NCBI GenBank assembly: GCA_004014935.1
Contig: CP025323.1
Location: 806,001 to 870,000 of the forward strand
DNA length: 64,000 nucleotides
Origin: Saccharomycopsis malanga
Lineage: Eukaryota > Ascomycota > Saccharomycetes > Ascoideales > Saccharomycopsidaceae
Reading direction: 5' to 3'
The position numbers and the translations under genes are program-made. Under the pieces are notes generated by a model. The model saw only the letters and a list, made by a program, of their open reading frames with translations. It ran no database searches and was not told the DNA's origin. Shown one piece after another: positions 1 to 9,274 of this stretch. How positions within the stretch are numbered: position 1 is the stretch's first letter; each line of letters starts with the position of its first letter.

Positions 1-1387
1 CAGATGAGTTCAGTATACTGTTGGCACACATTACATTCGGATCCGGCGATACAATACTATTTTCAGAACTGTTGCCAATATCCACATGGGGGTTTACTTT
101 AGGAGACCGCAAGACCAACTGTAAAGGTTTCAAGGTCATGTCGGAGCCCCAGAAAGATTGCTGGTTCTGTTCAGCAGTATTATTCATTAAAACATGAAAT
201 TCGTTCACTATGGCGAGAAGAGCCTTTAGTTCTACCTTGTATATATTAAAATAGTTGATGAGAGTTGATTTAGCATGGTGTTCTTTGACAGCATGTTTGA
301 TATTGGACGCAATCTTGAGCATAAGATGGTTGATCAACAAGTTTAAGTTTTCGGTAAGATAGGCCATTAAACTTGACGCAACCCAATGGTTTTTGAGTAT
401 TGCCAAGGCCAGAGACTTTTTGGAAGCAGAGGGAAGCATTGCGGTTTGTTTGTTATTATTGTCATTTGAATTTACTTGACTGTACATTGCAAACTCTTTT
501 AAACGAAACGACAGCTTTTTGAACATGTAATCCAACTTCCGATTGATGCTGAAGAACGAGGAAGAGGTTTCAAACAGTTTTTTATGAACAATAGAGAAGT
601 ATATGAGTTTATTGAGTTGCAAGTTTTTCAATTTTATCAAAGTCCCAAGCAACGATATCAACAACATGAATCGTTTTTCTTTAGATTTTTCACAAAACTC
701 TTTCTTCAATGTTATGATATTCAACAAGAAAAAAAGAATTTTTGTTTGATAAGACTGGGCTAACCGAATCAGGTACCTATTACTTGAACTTTTTTCAATA
801 TTCAATTTTGTTAATAATGGATAGGTAATTCCTCTTTTTGCTTTATTCTTGCTATCTATAGGTAACGGCTGTTCCATGTCTTGAGAGTATTTGGAAATGA
901 GGACTTTTTCGTTTAGTAACTGAGACATTATAATGTTATACGACAACTCATCGTAAAACTCATTTCGTGCTTGACAATATCTGGAATTTATATCTACAAT
1001 AGAGTCTGCTACACGTTCTAATAAAGCAGCCAAAGGAGACTTCTTTGACACATTGTCTTCCCGCAGCCCTTCATGCTGACCAATTGAAAATTGCGATAAA
1101 GATTCAAAAGAAAAGTTTCTGGATTGATCTAGAAGTGTGCTGGCAGAATCCAAAATACTGCGGCTTTGGTTGATCCGTATGTTGTGATTCGAATCCATAT
1201 CAACATCTATACCATAATCTGACAAAACATGAGCACTATCTATACTGCTATTGCTATTAATCCTATGGCTAGGAACCCTCCAATTACGGCGCTTCGTATC
1301 ACTATAATCACCAGAGGCGCCGGTCCTACTGTTAAGCGTTGTGGCTGTTAGCAACGAAAACCTGTTGGGGTTGATATCGCTGCTCAT
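1..1387 (-). CDS. Partial protein, possibly Inp2/vezatin-type membrane protein
   Basis: An open frame runs from an ATG at 1387 to the window edge without a stop, giving 462 codons of the N-terminal part. The protein is rich in Ser and Asn, with a hydrophilic first 110 residues. A segment near residues 141-165 (E-F-Y-D-E-L-S-Y-N-I-I-M-S-Q-L-L) and two short hydrophobic stretches near 216-227 and 240-252, separated by a charged loop, are the most distinctive parts. That layout is reminiscent of the Inp2/vezatin family of peroxisomal myosin receptors, but this is recalled resemblance, not alignment. An in-frame CTG lies close to the edge (13-11) in a Ser/Asn-rich stretch. The C-terminus is outside the window. 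The reading frame is well supported by its length; the function is not. Confidence 0.6.
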   Translation of the reverse strand, partial: MSSDINPNRFSLLTATTLNSRTGASGDYSDTKRRNWRVPSHRINSNSSIDSAHVLSDYGIDVDMDSNHNIRINQSRSILDSASTLLDQSRNFSFESLSQFSIGQHEGLREDNVSKKSPLAALLERVADSIVDINSRYCQARNEFYDELSYNIIMSQLLNEKVLISKYSQDMEQPLPIDSKNKAKRGITYPLLTKLNIEKSSSNRYLIRLAQSYQTKILFFLLNIITLKKEFCEKSKEKRFMLLISLLGTLIKLKNLQLNKLIYFSIVHKKLFETSSSFFSINRKLDYMFKKLSFRLKEFAMYSQVNSNDNNNKQTAMLPSASKKSLALAILKNHWVASSLMAYLTENLNLLINHLMLKIASNIKHAVKEHHAKSTLINYFNIYKVELKALLAIVNEFHVLMNNTAEQNQQSFWGSDMTLKPLQLVLRSPKVNPHVDIGNSSENSIVSPDPNVMCANSILNSS

Positions 1388-1857
1388 TGTGGCTGGAAAA
1401 GGCCCATTTGATAGCGTTTTGTAAAGCCTAGATGGTTTTTGGATCAATATTGTGGATAATAATGTGGATAATGATACACTTAATTGTCCTCCTTTGTTTA
1501 CATACATCGGTGGAGTGCACGTTTTTTCCAAACGCACTCCAGTTTGTTAGTTATACTCTCTATTATATATGATATGCTACATCTACTCATTATCTATATC
1601 TGATGAATATGGGATATATGGCAAATAATGGGTAGCAATTTTTGTATGATATATATGTTTAGGTGATACTTGTATAATGATCTAGGGTGTTTATTATGGG
1701 ATCTTTCATGATCAATCCAACAAATATATATATAGTATTGTTTGAACAACAAAGCAGATATATAAAATATAACATGTTTGATAATTTGCAATAACGTATG
1801 ATGCACAATATTTAAATGATAATTGACCCAATTAAATTATACATTGTAATTCATGTT

Positions 1858-1965
1858 GCCGCTAGGCAGCGGCTAAGTAGTCTCGGAAAAGAGAAAAGCC
1901 CTAACAGGATCAAGGGTGAGTTGACTATCATTAACAGGACAGGGAAAACCCTGTTCAGTTCATCA
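1858..1965 (+). repeat. SINE relic, 5' head with internal deletion (copy B)
   Basis: The head resembles the other SINE copies: GGCTAAGTAGTCTCGGAAAAGAG, broken here as GGCTAAGTAGTCTC then GGAAAAGAG, followed by CCTAACAGGATCAAGGGT. It then jumps straight to the region matching the body (ATCATTAACAGGACA), so the middle of the element, including much of the B-box arm and following body, is missing. Similarity fades after about 1965. The left edge begins with a perfect hairpin, GCCGCT/AGCGGC (1858-1873). Identification rests on hand alignment to the copies at 12440 and 39911. Confidence 0.6.
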
Positions 1966-2225
1966 TACTTTGTTTGTCTAATTAGCCCCTAGTTTTAGCT
2001 TACTCACATAGTTCATAGGCCATGGACATTCAATGAAAGTATTTTCTGCCTTCAACTTTGTAATCATTACCCTCTAACTTTTTTATTTTTGCTTATACAC
2101 TTGGCAAAAATGGTATTAATTGCCAAAATTTACTCTCAAAAGTAAAAATATACTCTCTTTCTTATAGAATTATGCCTATATGCATTGCCTTACTATTGCC
2201 AAGTGGCCAAGTTGGTTGGGTCATG

Positions 2226-2281
2226 CGCCACACCAAATAGTGCATAATAGTGCATAATAGTGCAGAAAAACAAGTGTGGCG
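2226..2281. repeat. Hairpin with triplicated 10-bp unit in its loop
   Basis: An 8-bp perfect inverted repeat, CGCCACAC (2226-2233) and GTGTGGCG (2274-2281), encloses a 40-nt loop. The loop contains three head-to-tail copies of AATAGTGCAT (2236-2264, last copy one base different). Just upstream at about 2203 is TGGCCAAGTTGG, a good match to a Pol III A box, but no convincing B box or T arm follows. Confidence 0.5.
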
Positions 2282-3739
2282 TTCCTCACTTTGGTGTTTG
2301 GTACTCGATTCGCGCTCTTGTCGTTTTGGAATAGTCATCAAACGTTTTATTGAAATTAATCAGTGCTATCCAGATTTTTTGGATTTGAAAAAAATATACA
2401 GTAGCATTTTAAATTTTTTTGCTATATTATAATACTATTTGCATTAGAAAATGCCAGATATACGAGTACTTATTTGATAAAACGGAATATTGCCAATTTT
2501 GACAAAAAGTTGGTTCTTTGATGTCATATTTTAGAGTCTTTACAGTAGCACAAGCCTTGCAAGAATTACATTTCTATACTCTTTAAATACTAGAGTTTTA
2601 TAGCATGTACTTTGTTTTGGAATATGGCCTTTAAAAAATTAATTAATGGTGAGAAAGTATAATTTTCTTGAAATTAACACATACTCTGTTAAAAATCGTG
2701 TTTCTCACCTCTCAGAGAGACTTTTTTTTTTTGCCTCTTGACGTTATTACATAGTGTTTTGTTGTTTTTAATTTTATTCACTGTATTCCCAAGATTTTAG
2801 TGAGCTTTTATTCCAAAAAAACGCGTATCTCAAGAGCTAAAGAAAGTATAGTTTATTATAGGTTCTTAGAGGAAGTGATATTCGATAATAATCATTATAT
2901 ATTGACGAACTAGCATATTTCCACTTCCTGTATACATTGAATTTTATATGGGGCTCGGTAAAGCGTAATGTGCTTATAAACAAGCTTTATACCTCTGTTC
3001 AGGGAAGTCCGTTTCAAAAAACATTTTATTCCTATACATAATGAACTTGCAAATGGTCTAATGTTACTTTGACTTTCGTTTCTTATTTTTTCCTTATTCC
3101 AGTTTCTGGTTTGCTTTATTACACTCTTATGCAAGATATATATTGACTGCAAATTGATTGATAAAGTTTGGCTGAATTTTTTGGTAAGTTTTAGATTTTA
3201 ATAAAACGATATGTCAATGGTATTAAAAGAGTATTATTGTTGAAAGTGAAAGTTAATATTGAAGCAAAAAACTGTAATTTTTAGATTATGTTTATTTATA
3301 TAACTGGCTTTTGGTTGTACCTTATTTAAAATGAGTGCTGAAATAATATAATGAATAATAGGCTTGAAGTATCCTAAACATTATTATCCTTATTGTTGTT
3401 GTTGAAGAAAACCACATTAATCAGGGAATAGAGATGTTGTAGGACTGAATTCATTGAAATTGAATTATCAGGGGCAAGTTTATTATTGACAAGCAGCTTA
3501 CAACAATACAAACGAAAAAACATTATTATTAATCAGACAACACCTACAGAATACTAATGAACAAACATCAAGAAATCATTATACATTAATCTTAGGCACG
3601 CATTGAACCCACTTGTAAACAGTTTTCGACCGTTCAATTAATCAGTCGATTTTCAATTTGTCTACAATACTCAACATAAGTTAAACATATCATTTAAAAC
3701 AATCGCGTATTTGTTTGTATATACTTTAAACCCCAAAAA

Positions 3740-4496
3740 TTAATCAGAGATACCAATGACACCACAAGCTGGTCTGCCGCCGGCATTACCGGTCTTTAAG
3801 GAGTCTGGTTTACCACCCTTACCCAAATCATCTTCGCCATCGTGAATGACAATAGTTCTACCAAGAACAGAGTTTGGACCAATCAATTTGACCAACTTGT
3901 CGGTGATGGAACCCTCGGCAACACCGCTGGCGTTGGTAGTGATGTTACCCAAATCACCAACGTGTCTGGTTTCGGAATCTGGAGCACCGTGGGTCTTACC
4001 AAATGGGTTGAAATGTGGACCAGCAGAGGTACAACCGTTGGTGTTGTCACCAAATTGATGGACATGGAAACCTCTCTTGGCATTGGCAGCATTACCAGTA
4101 ATCTTCCAAGAAATCTTGGTTGGTTCTTCTTCGGAAGTTTGAGATAAATGCACGACACCAGAGATACCGGCATCACCTCTAAGAACAGCAACTAAAACAG
4201 TTAGTTTTCAAGTTGAAGAAAAAAGAATGAGCAATTGAAATCAAGAGACAATCAAGAAATTGATGATCAATAACTATGAATAATTCAATCAATTCCTCAA
4301 TCAATTCTTCACTTGATTCCTCAATTGATTTTTCAATAAATTCATCAATTGATGATCAATTAATTCTTCAATTAATCCATCATTTGACTCCTCAATTGTC
4401 CACTCTTTCAAACAATTCGCAATTTTAATACAAAATAATTCAATTGTTCCATTTCAACTTTTTAAAGCATTTTGAATACATACCTGCGTTAACCAT
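3740..4496 (-). CDS. SOD1: Cu,Zn superoxide dismutase, two exons
   Basis: Cytosolic Cu,Zn superoxide dismutase, which converts superoxide to peroxide and oxygen. Exon 1 is 13 nt (4496-4484, MVNA plus one base); the intron is 4483-4192 (292 nt) with a GTATGT donor and a TTTTAG acceptor; exon 2 is 4191-3740. The spliced protein is 154 residues, the usual family length. It begins [16 protein letters not shown] and carries the copper ligand motif GFHVHQFGD, the zinc-loop segment with [14 protein letters not shown], the copper histidine in [13 protein letters not shown], and the C-terminal [13 protein letters not shown] with the disulphide cysteine. The intron is filled with a degenerate AT-rich repeat. 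Two CCCCT elements (AGGGG on the coding strand, STRE-like) lie about 130-145 bp upstream of the ATG. Confidence 0.97.
4283..4400. repeat. Degenerate tandem repeat inside the SOD1 intron
   Basis: Roughly seven imperfect units of 14-18 bp built on TCAATTGATT/TTCTTCAATT follow each other within the SOD1 intron. The motif is partly palindromic (TCAATTGA), so the transcript could fold locally. No such repeat is seen in the other introns of the window. Confidence 0.6.
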
Positions 4497-4622
4497 ATTG
4501 TATTATTAATTGATAATTGTTTCGGTAGATATGTCAAAAAACAAGATATGATAAGCGAAAAGAAGGAAAAACAGCAAAAACAGCAAACTAACTAGCAATA
4601 AATAGCAGTCAAACAAACTCTT

Positions 4623-4643
4623 CCCCTACATTCTCCCACCCCT
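4623..4643 (-). promoter_or_regulatory. Paired STRE-like sites upstream of SOD1
   Basis: Two CCCCT pentamers (4623-4627, 4639-4643) read AGGGG on the SOD1 coding strand, the core recognised by Msn2/Msn4-type stress factors in yeasts. The match is short, so the assignment depends on position (130-145 bp upstream of the ATG) and on the gene being an oxidative-stress enzyme. Confidence 0.35.
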
Positions 4644-5049
4644 CCATATCCAGCCCACCCTTGGCTTGATGCACTGTGATTGGCAAATTAGGACACCATA
4701 TGTTACCCGTGTGTCAGCAACAGGGCTTACTAATGCTTACTGGTCTGGATGGTTGGTTACTATTTGCTATCAAACATGATGAACTGGCAACTGGATACTA
4801 TAGGAAGAAAGAAAAGTATCAAAATCAAAAGGCTCTCCAGGACAATGCCGTGTATTTATAGTTCATTTCGCTTGCCTTATTATCTCATTACCACCATGGT
4901 GATTCTATGAGCACATTTTGCTATTTGAAGCACCCTGGAGGATACACACCCCACGGAGTGCTGATAGTAGTCATTGTCGTTTTGAGGGGGTGTCGTAGAA
5001 TATGATATATAATACCCAAGGAATAAATATAGTAATATAAATGTTAAAT

Positions 5050-5105
5050 GATAATAATAATGATATCTTATATTTTGAGCCCAGTACATATCAGTTTTGT
5101 ATAGA
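5050..5105 (-). repeat. SINE 3'-end fragment (copy E)
   Basis: On the minus strand this reads AAACTGATATGTACTGGGCTC followed by an AATATAAGATATCATTATTATTATC-type tail. It matches the last 35 bp of the full copies and ends in the same ATT-rich tail. Only the 3' end is present, as expected for a copy truncated at its 5' end during reverse transcription. Confidence 0.6.
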
Positions 5106-5173
5106 AATATATTATACTAAGCCATAAATTTTTATAAGATACATTTGAATTTCATAAAGTATTATTAACTATA

Positions 5174-6058
5174 ATGTCTTGGAATACAATTGACTCTGAT
5201 CCTGCGGTGTTTACGTCTCTAGCAACACAGCTAGGGGTTCAAGATATCCAGTTTGACGAGCTTTATACCCTTGACGAGCTACCTTCCCATGCACCAATAT
5301 ATGGGGTTATTTTTTTATTTAAATACTATTCGCATAATTATCAATCTGGCAGCACAGACCTGACTAAATACGACACTTCAAATAATTTGTACTTTGCCCG
5401 TCAACTCATTCAGAATGCTTGTGCTACTCAAGCAGTGCTCAACATCCTTCTCAATAAGGAGGACGCTATTGAAATCGGTCTGGAATTGAGCAATTTCAAA
5501 CAGTTTACCGAATCATTTGATTCAGAATTGAAAGGCGAAACAATCTCTAACAGTGACTTGGTACGGTCTATTCACAACTCGTTCACTTCCCCAAATCCAT
5601 TCATCGACGATGACGACACACGCCCACAAGATGTAGATCAGAACAACGATGGACTTTTCCATTTTATAGGATATATTGAAAAAAACGGCCGTATTTACGA
5701 GCTCGATGGTTTGAAACCATATCCAATAGACCATGGCCCTGTAGAAAATGGTAACGTGTATGGAAAACTTAATCAGGTTATTCAGGCCAAAATCAACACG
5801 TTTAATTCTAATGAGTTGCGATTTTCATTGCAAGTTATTACCAACGACAAACTTAAGGAATGCGAGACTAATAACGATAACGAAGGTATTGCTAGAGAGC
5901 TCAAGAAGAGAAAAACTTGGCAGCGTGAAAATTTGCTTCGTAAGCAGGATTTGATAGGTTTGAATTACGAGATCATCAAGCAAATAAGCAGTGGTTTGTC
6001 TGATCAGGAATGGGCTGCATTAAAAGACCAGGCAAGAGTTTCCTTAGAGTATCGATAG
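5174..6058 (+). CDS. UCH2: UCH37/UCHL5-type ubiquitin C-terminal hydrolase
   Basis: A 294-residue cysteine deubiquitinase of the peptidase C12 family. The sequence tracks animal UCHL5/UCH37 and fission yeast Uch2 rather than the short S. cerevisiae Yuh1. It starts with the ESDPGVFTEL-like N-terminus (DSDPAVFTSL), has the nucleophile C83 in NACATQA, the histidine H163 in FHFIGY and the aspartate D178 in YELDGL. SNSDLVRSIHNSF precedes a crossover loop, and a C-terminal helical, charged extension (about 230-294) corresponds to the ULD that docks UCH37 on the proteasome (Rpn13) or INO80. A CTG codon at residue 103 sits where relatives have a polar residue (G-x-x-L-S-x-F-K), which favours serine decoding. 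SINE 3' fragments lie on both sides of the gene. Confidence 0.93.
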   Translation: MSWNTIDSDPAVFTSLATQLGVQDIQFDELYTLDELPSHAPIYGVIFLFKYYSHNYQSGSTDLTKYDTSNNLYFARQLIQNACATQAVLNILLNKEDAIEIGLELSNFKQFTESFDSELKGETISNSDLVRSIHNSFTSPNPFIDDDDTRPQDVDQNNDGLFHFIGYIEKNGRIYELDGLKPYPIDHGPVENGNVYGKLNQVIQAKINTFNSNELRFSLQVITNDKLKECETNNDNEGIARELKKRKTWQRENLLRKQDLIGLNYEIIKQISSGLSDQEWAALKDQARVSLEYR

Positions 6059-6224
6059 TCTAATGTAATAATAATGGATACAGAATTATACTTCAATGTT
6101 GTAGAATGATCTTGTTATCAATTGTGCATGAACATATGAATAGTGTTCGGCTACTTGAATTAATGATGGAATAGTAAACTAGTTTGGTAGCAAAATAATA
6201 TAAAAACTTGTTATCAGATCTAAG

Positions 6225-6263
6225 AAATAATATCTTGATTTTCGAGCCCAGTACTTATCAAGT
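6225..6263 (-). repeat. SINE 3'-end fragment (copy F)
   Basis: The minus strand reads GATAAGTACTGGGCTCG followed by AAAATCAAGATATTATTT, matching the 3' terminus of the SINE family. About 40 bp are recognisable. It has the same orientation as copy E on the other side of the UCH37 gene. Confidence 0.55.
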
Positions 6264-6544
6264 ATTACAAGTGAAAAATTCGGTTATTATCATAACAATT
6301 CAAAACATTTCATTTGTTCAAGACAATATATAAGTTGGGTAGAATAATGACTCTATAGTAAAATCATTTTGTTTGATTATCAATTATAAGTAACTGAAAC
6401 AACAACTGAAATTGACACTCCAAATCAAATGATTTTTCATATAAAATAAAGTGTTTGACTGGAAATATAAAATCATAATATATATCAATCATATAAATAA
6501 GTATTTGACTATAACTGTCCTAATATAATTATCGCTTGCAAAAT

Positions 6545-6552
6545 TCCGCGGA
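6545..6552. promoter_or_regulatory. TCCGCGGA palindrome (zinc-cluster factor site candidate)
   Basis: TCCGCGGA is the perfect pleiotropic drug response element core of S. cerevisiae Pdr1/Pdr3, and CGG-type palindromes are bound by Zn2Cys6 regulators generally. It lies 267 bp upstream of the F-box gene. Which factor would use it here is unknown. Confidence 0.3.
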
Positions 6553-6818
6553 AAACTTGCCGATGAGATGGCAAGAAAAACTATTAATGAGGCAACCTCG
6601 AGAAGTGGGTTCCAACATCAAAATATCCACCATAAATACCAATTTTATTACAAACAGACTTGGCCATTCAACGCAAATCATCATTTACTATTGCCATTCC
6701 CCACCGCTGACCTAATCCAACGCCACACGTCTTTTATAGAAAAAAAACTTTTCGGCAATTTTCCATTTCCCCACAGTTATTATATAAAGCCATACAGATT
6801 GTTTGATTATAGGACAAA

Positions 6819-9059
6819 ATGGCAAAACCATATTCGATACTATCAGACCCAGTACTTCCTCGTCTCATGTCACACACTGAGACAACCTTAGAACCAACAG
6901 CTTCAAATGCATTTGCTACAACCGATGCTCTCTATGCGATCAGTTCTACTGATGATTTGAAAAAGGACAAATTTGAGCTTTTCCAGCGACCAGTGGATCA
7001 CAATGAAGGCCATAAGAAGAGGTCATTATGTGATCTACCCAATGAGATTCTCCATTTGATAATAGTATTTATTTATTCCAATAATATTACCGTAGCCTTT
7101 GGAAAACATTTGGAATGGTTTGCCAAAAACGTTCTTTTAATAAATAAAAAGTTCTACATCTTGGGGCTCAAACTTTTCGTCAATTATTGTCGTTTTACTT
7201 GCCCACAAACGTTTGATATCTTCAATAAATACTGGTCTGACAAACGAATTCATTTACAATCCTCGGACACATGCCACTCAATATATAAATATATCAATGT
7301 TTTGGATTTCCAGGAGTTCACCTCCGTAGGACTCGGAAGAACAAAACGAATGAATAACGAGATTCAGATGGTCACCAAAAATACCATTTACAACTTCTTG
7401 GTGAAGGCGGAGAATTTAAAAGAATTTTTAAGTAGTGAAAATATCCAAAATGACATCTCCACTGAAATTTTGATCCAACTTTTTTTCAAGCACAAATCAT
7501 TACGTTCAATGGATTTTTGCGGATCCACTGGGGAAAGTTTTTCTGGTGCCTTTAAACAGCTTTTGAATAGTCAGGATCAAACTCTTGTTAATTATTTTAA
7601 TTTGCCAATCACTAATTTGACAAATATCTCGTTTCATGACTGTATCGATATCCCTCAAGCTTTTTTCCCTAAGTTTTTAAAACTCTTGCCAAACTTAGAG
7701 AAGTTGGATTTGTATCATACTAAAATCACTGGTGAGGGAGTAATGGCAATCCATGAAAATTGCCAATTGACACATCTTTCCATTGGTTGTTGCTACCAGC
7801 TTGAGAAAAGACACATTTTACAGTTCTTCATCACCCACCCGTCTACTAAGACTAGACTCAAATGGGTGAACATTGAAACTGATAATGTCAATGACATGAC
7901 AGAGCGTGAATTGTTAATCATTTTAAAGTCCTTTACATTCAATAATGTATCTGACGATGGTTCAATCGATGCTCCTTCTAATTCCTTAATTCCAAACTAC
8001 CATTTGCAATACTTGAACTTGAATGGGCGTAAAACCACTGCTGCTGTTTTGGATTACATAAAGAAAAACTTCATTTTCCTCAAATCTCTTCATATACAAA
8101 ATACTCCTGTTTCTCTGGAAGAGCTCATTTTGTTCTTGTCTCCTCCTACAAAGGTCGTCGATCCAGAAGCCTCAGGCGCTTCAATGCATCATTTGACTGA
8201 TTATTTCAATTCCCAGCGTGCCTCTGTGGCTTCTTTGGATGATTATTTGAGTTTCCAAAGAGGTAATGGGCCCTCATCATCTGCATCTTCCATAAGAAGC
8301 AGCTCCTCTAACCAAGCCCTCACAATGACTGTTGGTCATAACAACCATACAACTGAAAGTATAACCAGTGAAACCTCACATCTGACTACTCGCAATCCAC
8401 AGCACGATATCTCTGATATATATCAACAGCTCCGCTTTATCAATGTAAAAGGAGCTCGTAAGATATGCAATAATTGGACGTTGAGCGATCCAACATTAAT
8501 AGAATGTTGTCCCTCATTGCTTGCCTGGGAATTTGACTTATCCATCTTGGAAAACTCGCCTACGGAAAATTACCATTACAACTACCTTGGAAACCACAAT
8601 GCTTTCAGTAGCTATACTTGGAATATGGATGCAAACAATATCAAAGAAGAGTACTTTTGGAAGGTATTTCAAACAAACGGTAGACGTTCATGGCTTTACA
8701 AACTTCGCTCCTACAATGAGAAAAACTCAAAATATCTTAATTACAATTTTAATTTCGATAAGGACTACCATCCCAAAAAGAAGGAAACCAAGGAAGGCGA
8801 TGTTGAAGAAGAAGAAGATCTTGATTACGAAGTTCTCACTGATGACCCATATTTTACTCCGAATGCTACGCAGTACGACTTGGAAACCGGTAAGAAGATT
8901 GAGCCGAAATTGGTTTTCTATCCGTTTTTGAAGTACGCATCCCGCAAAATCGACATGTCAGATGGTCCCTTTTATACTGGAGCAAACGAGCTCTACAAGA
9001 TCTGGCCGGTCAAGTTCTCCGAGCGTGGCATTTATAAATACTATGCTTTAAGTGTTTAG
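6819..9059 (+). CDS. F-box protein with leucine-rich-repeat-like region
   Basis: A 746-residue protein with an N-terminal F-box (about residues 65-110: L-C-D-L-P-N-E-I-L-H-L-I, then N-K-K-F-Y). F-box proteins recruit substrates to SCF ubiquitin ligases through Skp1. Downstream, roughly residues 200-420, irregular leucine-rich segments of the LEKLDLYHTKITGEG type suggest an LRR substrate-binding surface. A Ser/Asn-rich disordered stretch at about 450-540 separates this from a conserved-looking C-terminal part with aromatic and acidic clusters. A CTG codon at 8382 falls in the disordered stretch (SETSH-x-TTR). I do not recognise a named orthologue; S. cerevisiae YDR306C is a possible distant relative. 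The start is the first ATG after a TATATAAAG box. Confidence 0.8.
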   Translation: MAKPYSILSDPVLPRLMSHTETTLEPTASNAFATTDALYAISSTDDLKKDKFELFQRPVDHNEGHKKRSLCDLPNEILHLIIVFIYSNNITVAFGKHLEWFAKNVLLINKKFYILGLKLFVNYCRFTCPQTFDIFNKYWSDKRIHLQSSDTCHSIYKYINVLDFQEFTSVGLGRTKRMNNEIQMVTKNTIYNFLVKAENLKEFLSSENIQNDISTEILIQLFFKHKSLRSMDFCGSTGESFSGAFKQLLNSQDQTLVNYFNLPITNLTNISFHDCIDIPQAFFPKFLKLLPNLEKLDLYHTKITGEGVMAIHENCQLTHLSIGCCYQLEKRHILQFFITHPSTKTRLKWVNIETDNVNDMTERELLIILKSFTFNNVSDDGSIDAPSNSLIPNYHLQYLNLNGRKTTAAVLDYIKKNFIFLKSLHIQNTPVSLEELILFLSPPTKVVDPEASGASMHHLTDYFNSQRASVASLDDYLSFQRGNGPSSSASSIRSSSSNQALTMTVGHNNHTTESITSETSHLTTRNPQHDISDIYQQLRFINVKGARKICNNWTLSDPTLIECCPSLLAWEFDLSILENSPTENYHYNYLGNHNAFSSYTWNMDANNIKEEYFWKVFQTNGRRSWLYKLRSYNEKNSKYLNYNFNFDKDYHPKKKETKEGDVEEEEDLDYEVLTDDPYFTPNATQYDLETGKKIEPKLVFYPFLKYASRKIDMSDGPFYTGANELYKIWPVKFSERGIYKYYALSV

Positions 9060-9274
9060 TAGTTGAATAATTAGTTGTCATAGTTTATATTATCATTTTT
9101 TTTAAAAATTTTTTGTGCTCCAGCTGGTCTACGAGTATTAGTCTTCTATAGTATATTATTATGTATTAGGAGTTAGTGTTTTTTTTCTATATATTGAGCC
9201 TGTCAATTTTTGCTTGTGAATTATATAATCATATTGTATATAGTCATTTTTTGGCTTCAATATATATTTTGCTG

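Larger units (their letters stand above)
1388..3739. other. Large gene-free region (2.35 kb)
   Basis: This is the longest gene-free stretch in the window. It is AT-rich and holds only short chance frames. It contains an internally deleted SINE relic (1858-1965), a hairpin with a triplicated 10-mer (2226-2281), and an imperfect inverted repeat whose arms read GGTGAGAAA and TTTCTCACC near 2649 and 2709. SOD1 ends at its right edge and the partial gene starts at its left edge. Confidence 0.6.
4497..5173. other. Intergenic region between SOD1 and the UCH37 gene
   Basis: This is a divergent promoter region of 677 bp. It holds two CCCCT (STRE-like) sites at 4623-4627 and 4639-4643 on the SOD1 side, and a 5'-truncated SINE fragment (5050-5105) close to the UCH37 start. 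Short frames here overlap those elements and show no family resemblance. Confidence 0.5.
6059..6818. other. Intergenic region upstream of the F-box gene
   Basis: This 760-bp region is AT-rich. It contains a SINE 3' fragment (6225-6263), a palindromic TTCCGCGGAA site (6544-6553) and a TATATAAAG sequence at 6781, 38 bp before the F-box ATG. A 107-codon frame from 6568 overlaps the F-box start out of frame and looks spurious. Confidence 0.5.

Noticed and set aside
1388-3739. Gene-free stretch considered as a centromere or origin
   Set aside because: Length and AT-richness alone are not evidence; there are no long inverted repeats or conserved elements I can name.
6568-6891. A 107-codon frame overlapping the F-box start
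   Set aside because: It runs out of frame through the TATA region and the F-box start, and shows no family resemblance.
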